Below are positions 37,146-47,871 of a stretch of DNA of 64,000 bases, piece after piece. Both the position numbers and the translations under genes were made by a program. The number at the start of each line of letters is the position of its first letter. Within the stretch, counting starts at the first letter, position 1. Source of the DNA: Georgenia wutianyii. GTDB taxonomy: Bacteria > Actinomycetota > Actinomycetes > Actinomycetales > Actinomycetaceae. The stretch lies in assembly GCF_006349365.1 (NCBI RefSeq), contig NZ_CP040899.1:2914001-2978000 (forward strand). Reading direction: 5' to 3'. Below the pieces are notes generated by a model that saw only the letters and a list, made by a program, of their open reading frames with translations, was not told the DNA's origin and made no database searches.

Positions 37146-38996
37146 TCACTCCACGGTCACGGACTTCGCGAGGTTGCGCGGCTGGTCGACGTCGTAGCCC
37201 TTCGCCCGGGCGAGCTCGGAGGCGAAGATCTGCAACGGCACGACGGACACGAGCGGCGTCATGAGCGTCGGCGTGGCCGGGTAGCGGAAGACGACGTCGG
37301 CGTACGGCTCGACGGCGTCGTCGCCGTCCTCGGCGATGACGAGGGTCCGCGCACCGCGCGCCCGCACCTCCTGGATGTTGGAGATGACCTTGGCGTGCAG
37401 GGTGGGCCGGCGCGGCGTGGGGACGACGACGAAGACCGGCTGTCCCTCCTCGACCAGCGCGATCGGCCCGTGCTTGAGCTCCCCGGCGGCGAAGCCCTCG
37501 GCGTGGATGTAGGCGAGCTCCTTGAGCTTGAGCGCACCCTCGAGCGCCACCGGGTAGCCCACGTGCCGCCCGAGGAAGAGCACCGACGTCGTGTCGCGCA
37601 TCGCGCGGGCGACCTCGCGGACCTCGTCCTGGCGGGAGAGGACCTCCTCGATGCGGGCGGGGATGCGCCCGAGCTCGGCGAGGTAGTCGGCGACCTCGTC
37701 GATGTACTTGTTGCCGCGCAGCTGGGCGAGGTAGAGGCCCAGGAGGTAGGTCGCGGTGATCTGGGCGATGAAGGCCTTCGTCGAGGCGACGGCGACCTCC
37801 GGCCCGGCGTGGGTGTACAGGACGGCGTCGGACTCCCGCGCGATCGTCGAGCCGTAGGTGTTGACGACGGCGAGCACCTTGGAGCCCTGCTCGCGCGCGT
37901 GCCGCACGGCCATGATCGTGTCCATCGTCTCCCCGGACTGGGAGACCGCGACGACGAGCGTCTTCTCGTTGACGACGGGGTCGCGGTAGCGGAACTCGTG
38001 GGCGAGCTCGACCTCGACCGGGATGCGGCACCAGTGCTCGATGGCGTACTTCGCGACGAACCCGGCGTAGGCGGCGGTGCCGCAGGCGACGACGATGATC
38101 TTGTCGATGCTGCGCAGGATCGTCTCGTCGATGCGCAGCTCGTCGAGCTTGAGACGGCCGAGCTCGTCGGTGCGCCCGAGCAGGGTGTCGGCCACGGCCT
38201 GGGGCTGGTCGTGGATTTCCTTGTCCATGAAGGAGTCGAAGCCGCCCTTGACGGCCGCGGCGGCGTCCCACTCGACGGTGAACGCCCGCGGCTCGACCTC
38301 CTGGCCGGCGGCGTCCACGACGGTGACGGAGTCGCCGGTGAGGGTGACGACCTGGTCCTGGTCGACCTCCAGCGCCCGCTTGGTCTGGGAGACGAACGCG
38401 GCGACGTCGGAGCCGAGGTAGTTCGCGCCCTCGCCCAGCCCGATGACGAGCGGGGAGTTGCGGCGGGCCGCGACGATCGTGCCCGGGTGGTCGGCGTGGA
38501 CGGCGACGAGCGTGAAGGCCCCCTCCAGCCGCGCGGTCACGGCGAGCATCGCGGCGGTGAGGTCACCGGCGTAGGCACGTCCCAGGAGGTGGGCGACGAC
38601 CTCGGTGTCGGTCTGGGAGAGGAAGAGCGCGCCGTCGGCCTCGAGCTCGCGGCGCAGCGCGGCGTAGTTCTCGATGATCCCGTTGTGGACGACGGCGAGG
38701 TTGCCGTCCCCGGACAGGTGCGGGTGGGCGTTCTCGTCGGTGGGGCCGCCGTGGGTGGCCCACCGGGTGTGCCCGATCGCGGCCCTGGAGGGCGGCAGCG
38801 GGTAGCGCTCGAGCTCGTCGAGCAGGTTCTGGAGCTTGCCTGCCTTCTTGCGCACCGCGAGCCCGCCGTCGGTGACGGCGGCGATCCCCGCGGAGTCGTA
38901 GCCCCGGTACTCCAGACGGGCCAGCCCGTCGAGCACGACCTCGGCAGGCGGGGTGCCTGCGCTCGCCACGGACACGGCACCCACGATTCCGCACAT
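37146..38996 (-). CDS. glmS: Glutamine-fructose-6-phosphate aminotransferase (isomerising)
   Basis: This 616-residue enzyme makes glucosamine-6-phosphate. The N-terminal Cys after Met (MCGIVGAV) is the glutaminase nucleophile; [13 protein letters not shown] and [11 protein letters not shown] follow. Two SIS domains cover about residues 290-600 ([33 protein letters not shown]), and the end is [12 protein letters not shown]. The start at ATG 38996 is fixed by the catalytic Cys. It is divergent from coaA and leads the glmS-acpS-nnr-alr-tsaE operon. Confidence 0.97.
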   Translation of the reverse strand: MCGIVGAVSVASAGTPPAEVVLDGLARLEYRGYDSAGIAAVTDGGLAVRKKAGKLQNLLDELERYPLPPSRAAIGHTRWATHGGPTDENAHPHLSGDGNLAVVHNGIIENYAALRRELEADGALFLSQTDTEVVAHLLGRAYAGDLTAAMLAVTARLEGAFTLVAVHADHPGTIVAARRNSPLVIGLGEGANYLGSDVAAFVSQTKRALEVDQDQVVTLTGDSVTVVDAAGQEVEPRAFTVEWDAAAAVKGGFDSFMDKEIHDQPQAVADTLLGRTDELGRLKLDELRIDETILRSIDKIIVVACGTAAYAGFVAKYAIEHWCRIPVEVELAHEFRYRDPVVNEKTLVVAVSQSGETMDTIMAVRHAREQGSKVLAVVNTYGSTIARESDAVLYTHAGPEVAVASTKAFIAQITATYLLGLYLAQLRGNKYIDEVADYLAELGRIPARIEEVLSRQDEVREVARAMRDTTSVLFLGRHVGYPVALEGALKLKELAYIHAEGFAAGELKHGPIALVEEGQPVFVVVPTPRRPTLHAKVISNIQEVRARGARTLVIAEDGDDAVEPYADVVFRYPATPTLMTPLVSVVPLQIFASELARAKGYDVDQPRNLAKSVTVE

Positions 38997-39065
38997 GTCG
39001 CCCAGGCTATCGTCTCGGGCGGCGGCCGGGCGCGGCACACCTCGCGGTAGGGGACACTGTGTGCC

Positions 39066-40031
39066 GTGACCCAGCCCGCGCTCCCGGCAGCCCCCACGTC
39101 GCTGTCCCCCTTCCTGGAGCTCGACCGCAGGGCGTGGAGCAGGCTGTCGGCGTCGACCCCGCAGCCGCTCACGGCCGGCGACATCGACCGCCTCCGCGGC
39201 CTGGGCGACCCCATCGACCTCGAGGAGGTCGACACGGTCTACCGGCCGCTGTCGAGGCTGCTGTCGCTGTACGTCGCCTCCTCGCGCCGGCTCGGGTCGG
39301 TGACGTCGACGTTCCTCGGGGAGCGGATGGGCCGCACGCCGTTCGTCATCGGGGTGGCCGGCTCGGTGGCCGTCGGGAAGTCGACGGCCTCGCGCCTCCT
39401 GCGCGAGATGCTGCGCCGCTGGTCCGGCACGCCCCGGGTGGAGCTCGTCACCACCGACGGCTTCCTCCACCCCAACGCCGAGCTCGAGCGGCGCGGGCTC
39501 ATGACGCGCAAGGGCTTCCCGGAGTCCTACGACCAGCGCGCGCTGCTGCGCTTCCTCAGCGCGGTGAAGTCCGGGGTGCCGGAGGTGAGCGCCCCGGTGT
39601 ACGACCACCTCACCTACGACATCGTCCCCGGCAAGCAGATCACCGTGCGCCGCCCGGACGTCCTCATCGTCGAGGGCCTCAACGTCCTCCAGCCGGCGCG
39701 CACGACGTCGGACGGCTCCCCGAGCCTCGCGGTGAGCGACTTCTTCGACTTCTCGATCTACGTCGACGCCCGCACCGACGACGTGCGCCGCTGGTACGTC
39801 GACCGGTTCCTCTCGCTGCGCCGCACCGCGTTCGCCGACCCACGGTCCTACTTCCGCCGCTACGCGGACCTCAGCGACGAGGAGGCGACCGCCACGGCGA
39901 CCCGCATCTGGAGCACGATCAACGAGCCGAACCTCGAGGAGAACATCCTCCCGACCCGCAGCCGGGCCTCCCTCGTCCTCACCAAGGCGGGCGACCACCG
40001 GATGCGCCGGATGCGCCTGCGCAAGATCTAG
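39066..40031 (+). CDS. coaA: Type I pantothenate kinase
   Basis: This 321-residue enzyme phosphorylates pantothenate, the first step to coenzyme A. It has the P-loop [12 protein letters not shown], the downstream [27 protein letters not shown] and [10 protein letters not shown], all of the prokaryotic type I family. The GTG at 39066 follows AGGGGA. It is divergent from glmS; its last 4 bases overlap the DedA stop on the opposite strand. Confidence 0.96.
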   Translation: MTQPALPAAPTSLSPFLELDRRAWSRLSASTPQPLTAGDIDRLRGLGDPIDLEEVDTVYRPLSRLLSLYVASSRRLGSVTSTFLGERMGRTPFVIGVAGSVAVGKSTASRLLREMLRRWSGTPRVELVTTDGFLHPNAELERRGLMTRKGFPESYDQRALLRFLSAVKSGVPEVSAPVYDHLTYDIVPGKQITVRRPDVLIVEGLNVLQPARTTSDGSPSLAVSDFFDFSIYVDARTDDVRRWYVDRFLSLRRTAFADPRSYFRRYADLSDEEATATATRIWSTINEPNLEENILPTRSRASLVLTKAGDHRMRRMRLRKI

Positions 40032-40744
40032 CCGGAGGTGCTCGTGCGCTCGTCGCTGCCGCGCCCCGGCGCGGGCGGGTCCGCGGGCGGCACGTAGTCG
40101 GGGTCCAGGGCCCCCAGGCTCTCGGGCAGCTTGCTGCCCAGGCGCCGATGGACCCACCGCAGCAGCGCGTCGACCCCGAACCCGAGGAGCACGCCACCGG
40201 CCACACCGACGCCGACGGCGACGAGCGGGTGGTCGTGGAGGAAGACGCCGGCGCCCATGCCGAGCAACGTCGCGTACCCGCCCCAGAGGATGGCCGCGAT
40301 CCCGGCGACGAGGACGAAGCGGGGGCGCGGGAAGCGCACGGCGCCCGCGGTCATGTTCACCGCCACACGGCCGATCGGGATGAAGCGCGCGGAGAGGATG
40401 AGGACGGTGCCCCGGTGGACGAGGGCGCGCCTGGCCCAGCCCAGGCTGGCCTGCCCGCGTCTTCCCTGGAAGATCCGCAACCGGTCGATGGGCACCTTCG
40501 TGCCGATCGTGTACGCGATGAGGTCCCCGGCGAACGCGCCCGTCGCGGCGACGAGGATGAGCAGCCACAGGTTGGGCCCCTCCCCGGTCATCGCGAGCAC
40601 GGCGACGGCGATGACGATCGACTCGCTGGGGACCGGCGGGAAGAACCCGTCGATCATGGCGAGCGTGAGGACGGCGACCAGGAGCCACGGGGAGTCGGCC
40701 ATGCCGAGGACCCAGGCCTCGATCCCCATCATCGCCTCGCTCAC
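40028..40744 (-). CDS. DedA family membrane protein
   Basis: This 238-residue protein with about five membrane segments has the DedA hallmarks [14 protein letters not shown] and [19 protein letters not shown] (the conserved Arg). DedA proteins recycle undecaprenyl phosphate or other lipids across the membrane. The GTG at 40744 is used; ATG codons 12-15 bases further in are alternatives. The C-terminus is a Pro-rich hydrophilic tail. It lies between coaA (convergent) and glmM. Confidence 0.9.
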   Translation of the reverse strand: MSEAMMGIEAWVLGMADSPWLLVAVLTLAMIDGFFPPVPSESIVIAVAVLAMTGEGPNLWLLILVAATGAFAGDLIAYTIGTKVPIDRLRIFQGRRGQASLGWARRALVHRGTVLILSARFIPIGRVAVNMTAGAVRFPRPRFVLVAGIAAILWGGYATLLGMGAGVFLHDHPLVAVGVGVAGGVLLGFGVDALLRWVHRRLGSKLPESLGALDPDYVPPADPPAPGRGSDERTSTSG

Positions 40745-40828
40745 GAGGTTCTCACCGGGCTCACCTCACCATTGAATCCCGCCGGGCCCCGGATGTCACC
40801 GGGGAGGAGTCGTCGGTCCGGTCGGTGG

Positions 40829-42181
40829 TCAGCCGAGGGACAGGCGCGCACGCACGACCTCTGCCAGCTCGCCGGCGACGAGGTCGGCCTCCTCCTGGGT
40901 CGCGGCCTCGACCATGACCCGGACGAGCGACTCGGTGCCCGAGGGGCGGAGCAGGACGCGGCCGGTGTCCCCGAGGCGCGTCTCGGCGGCGGCGACGGCC
41001 TCCTGGAGGACGGCGTCCTGCCCTGCGCGCGCCTTGTCGACGCCACCGACGTTGAGGAGGGTCTGCGGCAGCCGGGTGACGATCGAGGCGAGGTCGGCGA
41101 GCGGGCGGCCGCTCTCCACGACCCGCGCCGCCAGGAGGAGCGCGGTGAGCAGGCCGTCGCCTGTCGTGGCGTGGTCGCTGGCGATGACGTGGCCGGACTG
41201 CTCACCGCCGAGGTTGAAGCCGCCCGCGCGCATGGCCTCGAGCACGTAGCGGTCCCCGACCCCCGTCTGCACGGTGCGGATGCCCGCCTCCCGCATGGCG
41301 AGGAGCAGGCCGAGGTTGCTCATGACGGTGACGACCAGGGTGTCCTCGGCGAGCTGCCCGCGCTCCTTGAGCGCGGTGGCGAGCACCCCCATGATCTGGT
41401 CACCGTCGACGATGGTGCCGGCGTGGTCCACGGCGATGCAGCGGTCGGCGTCGCCGTCGAAGGCCACGCCCATCGCCGCGCCGGAGGCGACGGTGACGGC
41501 CTGGAGCTGCTCGGGGTGGGTCGAGCCGCAGTCGTCGTTGATGTTGCGGCCGTCGGGCGAGGCGTTGATGACGACGACGTCGGCACCGGCCTCCCGCAGG
41601 GCGAGCGGGGCGATGTCGCTGGCGGCACCGTTGGCGCAGTCGATGGCGATGCGCAGGCCCTCGAGCGGTCGGCCGGTGGCGGCGACGAGGTGGTCGATGT
41701 ACGTGCGGTCCGCGGAGCGCGCGTCCTCCTCGATGCGGCCCACGCCGTCACCCGTCGGGCGCGCCCAGTCGGTGCCCAGGCTCTCCTCGATGGCGTCCTC
41801 GATGGCGTCCTCGAGCTTGAAGCCACCTCGCGCGAAGAACTTGATGCCGTTGTCGGGCATGGGGTTGTGGGAGGCGGAGATGACGACGCCGAGGTCGACG
41901 TCCGTCGTCGCCGTGAGGTGTGCGACACCGGGCGTCGGCAGCACGCCGACCTGGACGACGTCGACGCCCGCGCTCGTGAGCCCGGCGGCGATCGCGGCGG
42001 AGAGGAAGTCACCGGAGATGCGGGTGTCACGGCCGATGACGGCACGTGGCCGGCGGCCCGAACCCTCCGTGCTGGCGGTGAGCACCCGCGCGGCGGCGGC
42101 GCCCAGCCCGAGCGCCAGCTCGGCGGAGATGTCCCGGTTGGCGAGCCCTCGCACGCCGTCGGTGCCGAAGAGTCGAGGCAT
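40829..42181 (-). CDS. glmM: Phosphoglucosamine mutase
   Basis: This 450-residue enzyme converts glucosamine-6-phosphate to the 1-phosphate for UDP-GlcNAc. It begins [12 protein letters not shown], has the phosphoserine loop [15 protein letters not shown] (Ser104), the metal-binding FDGDADRC, and the C-terminal [14 protein letters not shown]. It functions with GlmS encoded 1.8 kb away. A terminator for rpsI lies in the 91-base gap upstream. Confidence 0.97.
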   Translation of the reverse strand: MPRLFGTDGVRGLANRDISAELALGLGAAAARVLTASTEGSGRRPRAVIGRDTRISGDFLSAAIAAGLTSAGVDVVQVGVLPTPGVAHLTATTDVDLGVVISASHNPMPDNGIKFFARGGFKLEDAIEDAIEESLGTDWARPTGDGVGRIEEDARSADRTYIDHLVAATGRPLEGLRIAIDCANGAASDIAPLALREAGADVVVINASPDGRNINDDCGSTHPEQLQAVTVASGAAMGVAFDGDADRCIAVDHAGTIVDGDQIMGVLATALKERGQLAEDTLVVTVMSNLGLLLAMREAGIRTVQTGVGDRYVLEAMRAGGFNLGGEQSGHVIASDHATTGDGLLTALLLAARVVESGRPLADLASIVTRLPQTLLNVGGVDKARAGQDAVLQEAVAAAETRLGDTGRVLLRPSGTESLVRVMVEAATQEEADLVAGELAEVVRARLSLG

Positions 42182-42219
42182 CAGCAGTCCTTCACGTCTC
42201 AGGTCGGTGTCGAGATACG

Positions 42220-42260
42220 ACGACGGTCCCGGGCCGGCGGAGCCGGCACGGGACCGTCGT
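42220..42260 (-). terminator. Terminator after rplM-rpsI
   Basis: The outer arms 42220-42231 and 42249-42260 pair perfectly over 12 bases. After one mismatch a further 6-bp inner stem (42233-42238 with 42242-42247) closes on a 3-base loop. It stands 12 bases after the rpsI stop and before glmM. Confidence 0.75.
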
Positions 42261-42272
42261 CCATGGCGCAGG

Positions 42273-42764
42273 TCAGCGCTTGGAGTACTGCGGGGCCTTA
42301 CGGGCCTTCTTGAGGCCGGCCTTCTTGCGCTCGACGGCGCGGGCGTCGCGAGTGAGGAACCCGGCCTTCTTCAGCGTCGGGCGGTTGGACTCCGCGTCGA
42401 TCTCGTTGAGGGCGCGGGCCACGCCGAGGCGCAGCGCGCCGGCCTGACCGGAGATGCCGCCGCCGTGGATCCGGGCGATGACGTCGAAGCGGCCCTCGAT
42501 GTCGAGGAGCGTGAACGGGGACTTCACGAGCTGCTGGTGCAGCTTGTTGGGGAAGTAGTCCTCGAGCGTGCGGCCGTTGATGGTCCAGTTGCCCGTCCCG
42601 GGGACGAGTCGGACGCGCGCGACCGCTTCCTTGCGGCGACCGAGCGCCTGGCCCGGAGCGGTGAGGCTCTGACCGGCGCCCTGGGCGGGCGCCTCGGTCT
42701 CGGTGGTGTAGCTGCTGGGGACGTTCTCGTCGTCCAGCTCGATCTCAGGAGTGGTCTCAGCCAC
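42273..42764 (-). CDS. rpsI: 30S ribosomal protein S9
   Basis: The 163-residue protein has the S9 core ([34 protein letters not shown] at the end). The C-terminal SKR tail reaches the P-site tRNA. An acidic N-terminal extension of about 40 residues precedes the core, common in actinobacterial S9. The GTG start at 42764 lies 44 bases after the rplM stop. Confidence 0.97.
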   Translation of the reverse strand: MAETTPEIELDDENVPSSYTTETEAPAQGAGQSLTAPGQALGRRKEAVARVRLVPGTGNWTINGRTLEDYFPNKLHQQLVKSPFTLLDIEGRFDVIARIHGGGISGQAGALRLGVARALNEIDAESNRPTLKKAGFLTRDARAVERKKAGLKKARKAPQYSKR

Positions 42765-42808
42765 AGTTCTCCTCGTGTCCTGGTGAGAGGCTGCCCGGTC
42801 CTGACGGA

Positions 42809-43252
42809 CTACTGGGCAACCTGGGTGATCTCGAAGGCCTGCGGCTGCTGCGCGGCGTGGGGGTGCTCAGGGCCGGCGTACACCTTGAGCTTCTTGAGCT
42901 GGTCACGACCGAGGGTCGTCTTGGGCACCATCCCGCGCACGGCCTTCTCGATGACGCGCTCGGGGAAGCGCTCCAGCAGCTGTGCGTAGGTGGTCGCCTT
43001 GAGGCCGCCCGGGTAGCCCGAGTGGCGGTAGGCGAGCTTGTCTTCGAGCTTGCTGCCGGTGAGGGCGACCTTCTCCGCGTTGACGACGATGACGAAGTCA
43101 CCGTTGTCGACGTGCGGAGCGAAGCTCGGCTTGTGCTTCCCACGGAGCAGGGTGGCGACGTGGGTCGCCAGTCGGCCGAGGACGACGTCGGTAGCGTCGA
43201 TGACGTACCAGTTCTTCTCGACGTCGCCGGGCTTCGGTGTGTACGTGCGCAC
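42809..43252 (-). CDS. rplM: 50S ribosomal protein L13
   Basis: A 147-residue protein starting [19 protein letters not shown], with [35 protein letters not shown] and [12 protein letters not shown], typical of L13. The GTG at 43252 gives exactly the family length and follows GAAGG; an ATG 24 bases upstream lacks a ribosome binding site. Co-transcribed with rpsI. Confidence 0.97.
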   Translation of the reverse strand: MRTYTPKPGDVEKNWYVIDATDVVLGRLATHVATLLRGKHKPSFAPHVDNGDFVIVVNAEKVALTGSKLEDKLAYRHSGYPGGLKATTYAQLLERFPERVIEKAVRGMVPKTTLGRDQLKKLKVYAGPEHPHAAQQPQAFEITQVAQ

Positions 43253-43403
43253 GGGCGTAGCCTTCGTTTCTCTCATCGAGGGCGGACACTGTGCGCGAGG
43301 CGCACTGCCGCCCATGGTCTGGTGATGCTCGCTGCGCGCATCCGCGCAGGCGCCGGCGAGTGGGAGCACCGGGGAGCGCAAAGGGATGCACAACGACATC
43401 CAA

Positions 43404-43433
43404 GGGTACCGCCGCGGTCCGGGCCTGGTCAAA
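43404..43433 (-). promoter_or_regulatory. rplM-rpsI promoter
   Basis: On the minus strand -35 TTGACC (43428-43433) and -10 TACCCT (43404-43409) are 18 bases apart. It gives a leader of about 145 bases before the rplM GTG, long enough for leader-based control. Confidence 0.6.
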
Positions 43434-43470
43434 GGGCCCGTGATCCGGGTCGAGTGAGACGCGCCACCGG

Positions 43471-43939
43471 TCAGCCCGGGGTACCCCCTTCGTCGGTGAG
43501 CCCGATGGGGTCGTTCTCGTCGCGCACGCGCACCGCTGCCTCCTCGGCGCTGGCCGCTCCCCCAGCGACCCCGACGTCGCGCGCCATCATGTCCTGCTCC
43601 CGCGTACCGCCGGCTCCGGCGGCCTCGTCGGGCACCGCCTCGAGCCGTCCGGCGCGGTCCGGCTCACGGGACGGGTCGGCCGCCACGGGAGCGTCCCAGA
43701 CCTCCGGCTCCTCCGCCTCGAGCCGCTCGTCGAGCGTGTGGCCCTCGATGAGCTCGCGCTCGGTGAGGTTCTGGCCGCGCAGCGGGTCGCGCTCCGGCGG
43801 GGAGTACCCCTCCTCGATGAGGTCGTCGACCCCCCGCTCCTCGAGCGTGTCCTCCTTGGAGAGCTGGTCGGGTGTCCCCCTCGCCGGGCCACTGGAGGTC
43901 CGGGCTGGTCGCGGGGGTGTCCTCTGCTGGTTCGGTCAT
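43471..43939 (-). pseudogene. DUF5709-type protein with one apparent frameshift
   Basis: The ATG at 43939 gives [19 protein letters not shown]. The frame breaks at a run of five C (43876-43880 on the plus strand), where one base appears inserted. In the next frame the reading continues as [20 protein letters not shown], then [20 protein letters not shown] and [18 protein letters not shown], ending at 43471 with [14 protein letters not shown]. The restored protein of about 155 residues is acidic, soluble, and matches the actinobacterial DUF5709 family of unknown function. Its start overlaps the likely truA stop (ATGA). A sequencing error is the simplest explanation. Confidence 0.75.
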
Positions 43940-44884
43940 GGTTCCAGGCTGCCATCGGCTCCCGGCTCGCGCACGGGGAGCGGGGCGGGCAGCGGTGCGG
44001 ACGTTGCGCGCCTGCGCCGCGCGCGCGGCGAGCTCCGCGTCGGGCGGGTAGGCGACCTCCTCGAGGGTGAGGCCGTGGGCGGGGGCGACGGCGACGGCCG
44101 GGTCGCGCCGCCCCGCGGCCAGGACCGCGGCCGGCCAGTCCACCGGGCGGCGCCCCTCGCCCACCGCGAGGCTCGCGCCGACGAGCGCGCGGACCATCGA
44201 GTGGCAGAACGCGTCGGCACGCACCGTGGCGACGACGAGCCCGCCGTCGGCCTCGGGCACCCGCTCCCAGCGCAGCACCTGCAGGGTGCGGATCGTCGTG
44301 GCCCCCTCCCGGGGCTTGCAGTACGCGGCGAAGTCGTGCTCCCCGAGCAGCCACTGGGCGGCGAGGTCCATCGCGGCGACGTCGAGCGGTCGCCCGTGCC
44401 ACAGGACGTCGTGGCGGCGCAGGGGGTCACGGGTGCCCGGAGAGTCGGCGATCCGGTAGGCGTAGCGGCGGGCCACCGCGGAGAAGCGCGCGTCGAACCC
44501 GGCGGGGGCGGGGGCGGCGCGCCAGACGACGACGTCACCCGCGCCGCGGGGGTGTGCGCCCCGCCCGAGCACCCCGGCGAGCCGGGCGACGAGGGCCTCC
44601 CCCGGCGCGCGGTCGCTGCGCCCGGGCAGTGCCGCCCACGCCTCGCGCGGGACGTCGAGGTGGGCGACCTGCCCGCGGGCGTGCACGCCGGCGTCGGTGC
44701 GTCCCGCGACGGTGAGCCTGGCCGGCGCGGGGAGGCGCAGGACGGTGGTCAGCGCCTCCTCCAGGGTCCCCTGGACGGTGCGCAGGCCCGGCTGGGTGGC
44801 CCACCCGGCGAAGCCGGTGCCGTCGTAGCGCAGGTCGAGGCGGACCCTGAGGGTCCCGGTCGGGGTGGGGGTTCCTGCGCTCAC
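43936..44884 (-). CDS. truA: tRNA pseudouridine(38-40) synthase TruA, 3' end uncertain
   Basis: The protein carries [20 protein letters not shown], the catalytic Asp motif [34 protein letters not shown] and [14 protein letters not shown], all typical of TruA. The first 290 or so residues are intact. In the same frame no stop appears and translation would run straight into the next gene. A one-base shift near 44000 gives an end [18 protein letters not shown] and a stop overlapping the next ATG by 4 bases, which fits operon logic. I give that end. The catalytic domain is unaffected. The rplQ-truA pairing common in actinobacteria is interrupted here by the lasso cluster. Confidence 0.82.
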
Positions 44885-44911
44885 CCGCCTGAGGCTAGTA
44901 GCGTCGGACGG

Positions 44912-45709
44912 GTGGACCCAGTGAGCACCGACGGCCGCGCGCCGGCCACCCTCGCCGTCGACTGCGGCGGAGGGGGGATCAAGGCCTCCGTGCTCGACGC
45001 CGCCGGCACCATGCACGCCGCGCCCGTCCGGGCGGCCACCCCCTACCCGCTGCCGCCCGAGCGCCTGCTCGAGACGATCCGCGCGCTCGCCGAGCAGCTC
45101 CCGCCGGCCGACCGCGCCACCGTCGGGATGCCCGGGATGATCCGCCACGGCGTCGTCGTGAGCACCCCCCACTACGTCACCCGCGCCGGCCCGCGCACCC
45201 GGGTCCTGCCCGAGCTCGTCACGGCGTGGGAGGGGCTGGACTTCCAGGACGCGCTCAGCGCGACCCTCGGGATGCCGGTCCTCCTCCTCAACGACGCCGA
45301 GGTGCACGGCGCCGGGGTCATCGCCGGCGCGGGCCTCGAGCTCGTCGTCACCCTCGGCACCGGGCTGGGCAACGCCCTGTTCGACGGCGGCCGTCTCGCC
45401 CCGCACCTCGAGCTCTCCCGCTCCCCCGCCCGCTGGGGGCTCACCTACGACGAGTACATCGGGGAGCACGAGCGGCTCCGGCTCGGCGATGCGATGTGGT
45501 CCCGTCGCGTCCGCCAGGTGGTCGACTCGCTGCGGCCGGTCTTCCTGTGGGACCGGCTCTACCTCGGTGGCGGGAACTCCCGCCGGATCACCCCGCAGGC
45601 GGTCGACCGGCTGGGCGACGAGGTGGTCGTCGTGCCGAACAGCGCGGGCATCGTCGGCGGCGTGCGGGCATGGGCCCTGGGCGGGATCAGCCCGAGCCGC
45701 CGGCCCTGA
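44912..45709 (+). CDS. ppgK: ROK-type polyphosphate glucokinase-like protein
   Basis: This 265-residue protein shows [16 protein letters not shown] (phosphate-1 motif of ROK/polyphosphate glucokinases), [25 protein letters not shown] and [13 protein letters not shown]. Polyphosphate glucokinases phosphorylate glucose with polyphosphate or ATP. The Gly-rich first loop has one more Gly than usual (GGGG). The product name is by family. The GTG at 44912 or the in-frame GTG at 44921 may be used. It is divergent from truA and its end overlaps the convergent hydrolase by 23 bases. Confidence 0.8.
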   Translation: MDPVSTDGRAPATLAVDCGGGGIKASVLDAAGTMHAAPVRAATPYPLPPERLLETIRALAEQLPPADRATVGMPGMIRHGVVVSTPHYVTRAGPRTRVLPELVTAWEGLDFQDALSATLGMPVLLLNDAEVHGAGVIAGAGLELVVTLGTGLGNALFDGGRLAPHLELSRSPARWGLTYDEYIGEHERLRLGDAMWSRRVRQVVDSLRPVFLWDRLYLGGGNSRRITPQAVDRLGDEVVVVPNSAGIVGGVRAWALGGISPSRRP

Positions 45710-46451
45710 CCGTGCCGGGGCCGACCTCCGCGACGAGGTCGAGCATGATGCGGTTGAAGTCCGCCGGGCGAACGAGGGAGACGAGGTGGTGGGCTCCGGG
45801 GACGACGTGGAGCCGGCCGTTCGCGCAGGCCGCGAGCAGCCGGCGCTCCTCGAGGCGGAAGTGGTCCCAGCGGCCGTTGACCAGTCGCACCGGCACGTCC
45901 CCGAGCGCCCGGAGGTCGGCGACGGGGTCGATGCCCGCGACGGCGGCGAGCGCCGCGTCCATCACCCCGAGCGCCATGCCGCCCGCGTCGAGGTCGGCGA
46001 CGGCCTCCCGGGGCAGCGCGAGCCGGGCGAGGGTGTCGTTGAGGCCGCGTCCGCCGTCCGGCAGCCGGGCGATGAGCCGGGCCACCCGGCGGTAGCCGGC
46101 CAGCCCGGGCCCTCTGGGCCGGGTCGAGCAGCCCGCGGCGAGGACCCCGGCGACGGGCCGTGCGGTGCGGGCCGCCCAGTGCAGGGCGAGGTACCCCCCG
46201 AGCGACAGCCCCACGACGACGACGGCGCCGCCCGCGGACCGCGCGGCGTCCTCGATCGCCGCGTGGGCGCCGTCGAGCGTGAAGGGCTCGGCCGCGCGCT
46301 CGCCGTGCCCGGGCAGGTCCGGGGCGAGGGCGGGCACGCCGGCCTCCTCGAGCGCGGTGAGCTGGCGCAGCCACATCGTCCGCGACGCGCGGATCCCGTG
46401 CACGAGGAGGACCGTCACCGGCCGACCGTCGACGGTCTCCGGGCCGCTCAC
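45687..46451 (-). CDS. Alpha/beta hydrolase
   Basis: This 254-residue protein has the fold motifs [20 protein letters not shown] (oxyanion loop), [13 protein letters not shown], the nucleophile elbow [14 protein letters not shown] with Ser, and a C-terminal [12 protein letters not shown] with the catalytic His. The substrate is unknown. The GTG overlaps the nucleotidyltransferase stop by 4 bases, so it is translationally coupled to a gene typical of lasso peptide clusters. A role in the cluster, such as ester or isopeptide hydrolysis or resistance, is possible but not shown. Confidence 0.85.
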   Translation of the reverse strand: MSGPETVDGRPVTVLLVHGIRASRTMWLRQLTALEEAGVPALAPDLPGHGERAAEPFTLDGAHAAIEDAARSAGGAVVVVGLSLGGYLALHWAARTARPVAGVLAAGCSTRPRGPGLAGYRRVARLIARLPDGGRGLNDTLARLALPREAVADLDAGGMALGVMDAALAAVAGIDPVADLRALGDVPVRLVNGRWDHFRLEERRLLAACANGRLHVVPGAHHLVSLVRPADFNRIMLDLVAEVGPGTVRAGGSG

Positions 46452-47581
46452 CGCGCGGCGGCCGCGGACCGGGCGCCGGCCTCCACCGCCCGGAGGTAGA
46501 CCTCCAGCGCCTGCGGGCCGGCGGGCACCCGGTCCGGGGCGGGGCCGGCCGCCGGGCGCACCCGGTCGCGCATGCCCTGGCCGGCGTTCCGCGCGACCTG
46601 CACAGCGGTGCGCACGGCGCCCGGTCGCACGGCGCGCGAGACGAGCCGGGGCACGGAGGCGTCGCTGCGGTGCGCTGCCACCGGCCAGAGCCGGTCGACC
46701 GCGTCCAGGAGCGCACCCAGCGGCGCCGACGTCCCGAGCCTGCGGTGGACCTCGTCCGGCACCGGGGTCCCGAGCGTGGCCACCGACCTGCGCAGCGCGA
46801 GCGAGACCTGGGCCTGGGCGCCCCACTGCACGGCGCGGTCCGCCACGACCCCCCAGTCCTCCACCTGCCGGGCGAGCTGGTCGACGTCGAGCATCCACGC
46901 GAGCCGGTTCGCGCCGGCGAGGGCGGCGTGCAGGGCGACGTGGACGAGGGAGTCGGCCCCGTCCATCGTCCACGCCCGCGCGAGCCCGATGCGCACCTGC
47001 CGGCGCCGGGCCAGCAGCTCGTCGGTGGGGATGGTGAACAGCCGCCGCCGTGAGCGCATGTTGACCATGGCCCAGTGGAGGTCCACGGGGATGCCCGCGG
47101 GGGTGAACCAGTGCATCTCACCGGGGACCTCGGGGTTGCGGAGCATGTCCTCGTAGTCCCCGACCTCCCAGCCGGCGGCGAGGAGCGCCGCGCTCACCCG
47201 GCGCAGGTCCTGCGGGGCGACGAGCAGGTCGAGGTCGCCGTAGGGCCGCAGGCCGGGGACCGGGTGGGCGAGCTCGGAGAGCACCGGGCCCTTGAATACG
47301 ACCCACGGCACTCCCCCGAGGAGCTCACCGACCTGCCCGAGGAGCATCCCGGCCCGGATGTGGAGGGACTTGGCGACGTCGCGGTCGGGGCGCAGCAGCT
47401 CGGCGGCCCGGGGGGCCTGCTCACGGAGCCTGACGTGCGTGAGCGGGGAGATCCGGTGGTGCCGGGCCGCCCGGACGAGCGCGGCGTCCGGCACGTCGGC
47501 AGCACGGCCACCGACCTCGTCGCGGCACACCGCGACGAGCAGCTCGGAGACGGCGCGCTCGCCGGCCCTGGTCCCGTCCAT
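46448..47581 (-). CDS. Nucleotidyltransferase family protein (NTP_transf_5) of lasso cluster
   Basis: This 377-residue protein has VPWVVFKGPVLSELAHPVPG and LRPYGDLDLLVAPQDL, the core of the NTP_transf_5 (PF14907) nucleotidyltransferases: a KG-type loop followed by GDLDLLV, in which the two Asp should bind metal. Such proteins occur next to lasso precursors with HprK-like kinases and PqqD/B2 proteins in Firmicutes, Proteobacteria and Actinobacteria. They may adenylylate or otherwise modify the peptide or a phosphate on it; the activity is not settled. It is divergent from the precursor gene, 290 bases away. Confidence 0.85.
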   Translation of the reverse strand: MDGTRAGERAVSELLVAVCRDEVGGRAADVPDAALVRAARHHRISPLTHVRLREQAPRAAELLRPDRDVAKSLHIRAGMLLGQVGELLGGVPWVVFKGPVLSELAHPVPGLRPYGDLDLLVAPQDLRRVSAALLAAGWEVGDYEDMLRNPEVPGEMHWFTPAGIPVDLHWAMVNMRSRRRLFTIPTDELLARRRQVRIGLARAWTMDGADSLVHVALHAALAGANRLAWMLDVDQLARQVEDWGVVADRAVQWGAQAQVSLALRRSVATLGTPVPDEVHRRLGTSAPLGALLDAVDRLWPVAAHRSDASVPRLVSRAVRPGAVRTAVQVARNAGQGMRDRVRPAAGPAPDRVPAGPQALEVYLRAVEAGARSAAAAR

Positions 47582-47690
47582 CCTCGTCCCGTCCTCGTCG
47601 CCGCGTGGTCAGGGCGAGCGTAGCGACGCGGCGGTGCCGGGGACGCCGATTCGCCGCCTCCACGAGGTCGCCCCGCGCGGGGGGTGAGAG

Positions 47691-47728
47691 GCCGGGTGAC
47701 AGTACCCGTCCCAGCTGGTCACCCCGGC
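47691..47728. promoter_or_regulatory. Imperfect inverted repeat in the lasso cluster divergent region
   Basis: GCCGGGTGAC (47691-47700) and GTCACCCCGGC (47718-47728) are near-perfect reverse complements (one extra G) with centres about 28 bases apart, between the divergent nucleotidyltransferase and precursor genes. The spacing of nearly three helical turns suits a dimeric repressor or activator. No clear -35/-10 pair could be assigned nearby, and no regulator gene is visible in the cluster. Confidence 0.35.
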
Positions 47729-47871
47729 TTCACCCAGGTTCTCGGGCCCAGGGCATCCTCCTACAGGGGTCGCCGACCCTAGGCTCGGTCCCACGTCAGC
47801 GGCACCCCCCGTTCCGCTGTCGGAGCCGGCCCCCACGAGGGTGCCGTGCACACCGTGACGAAGGAGGCTCC

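Noticed and set aside
35358..39050. 1230-codon plus-strand open frame opposite nnr, acpS and glmS
   Set aside because: Those three genes have full catalytic motifs; the opposite frame is low-complexity.
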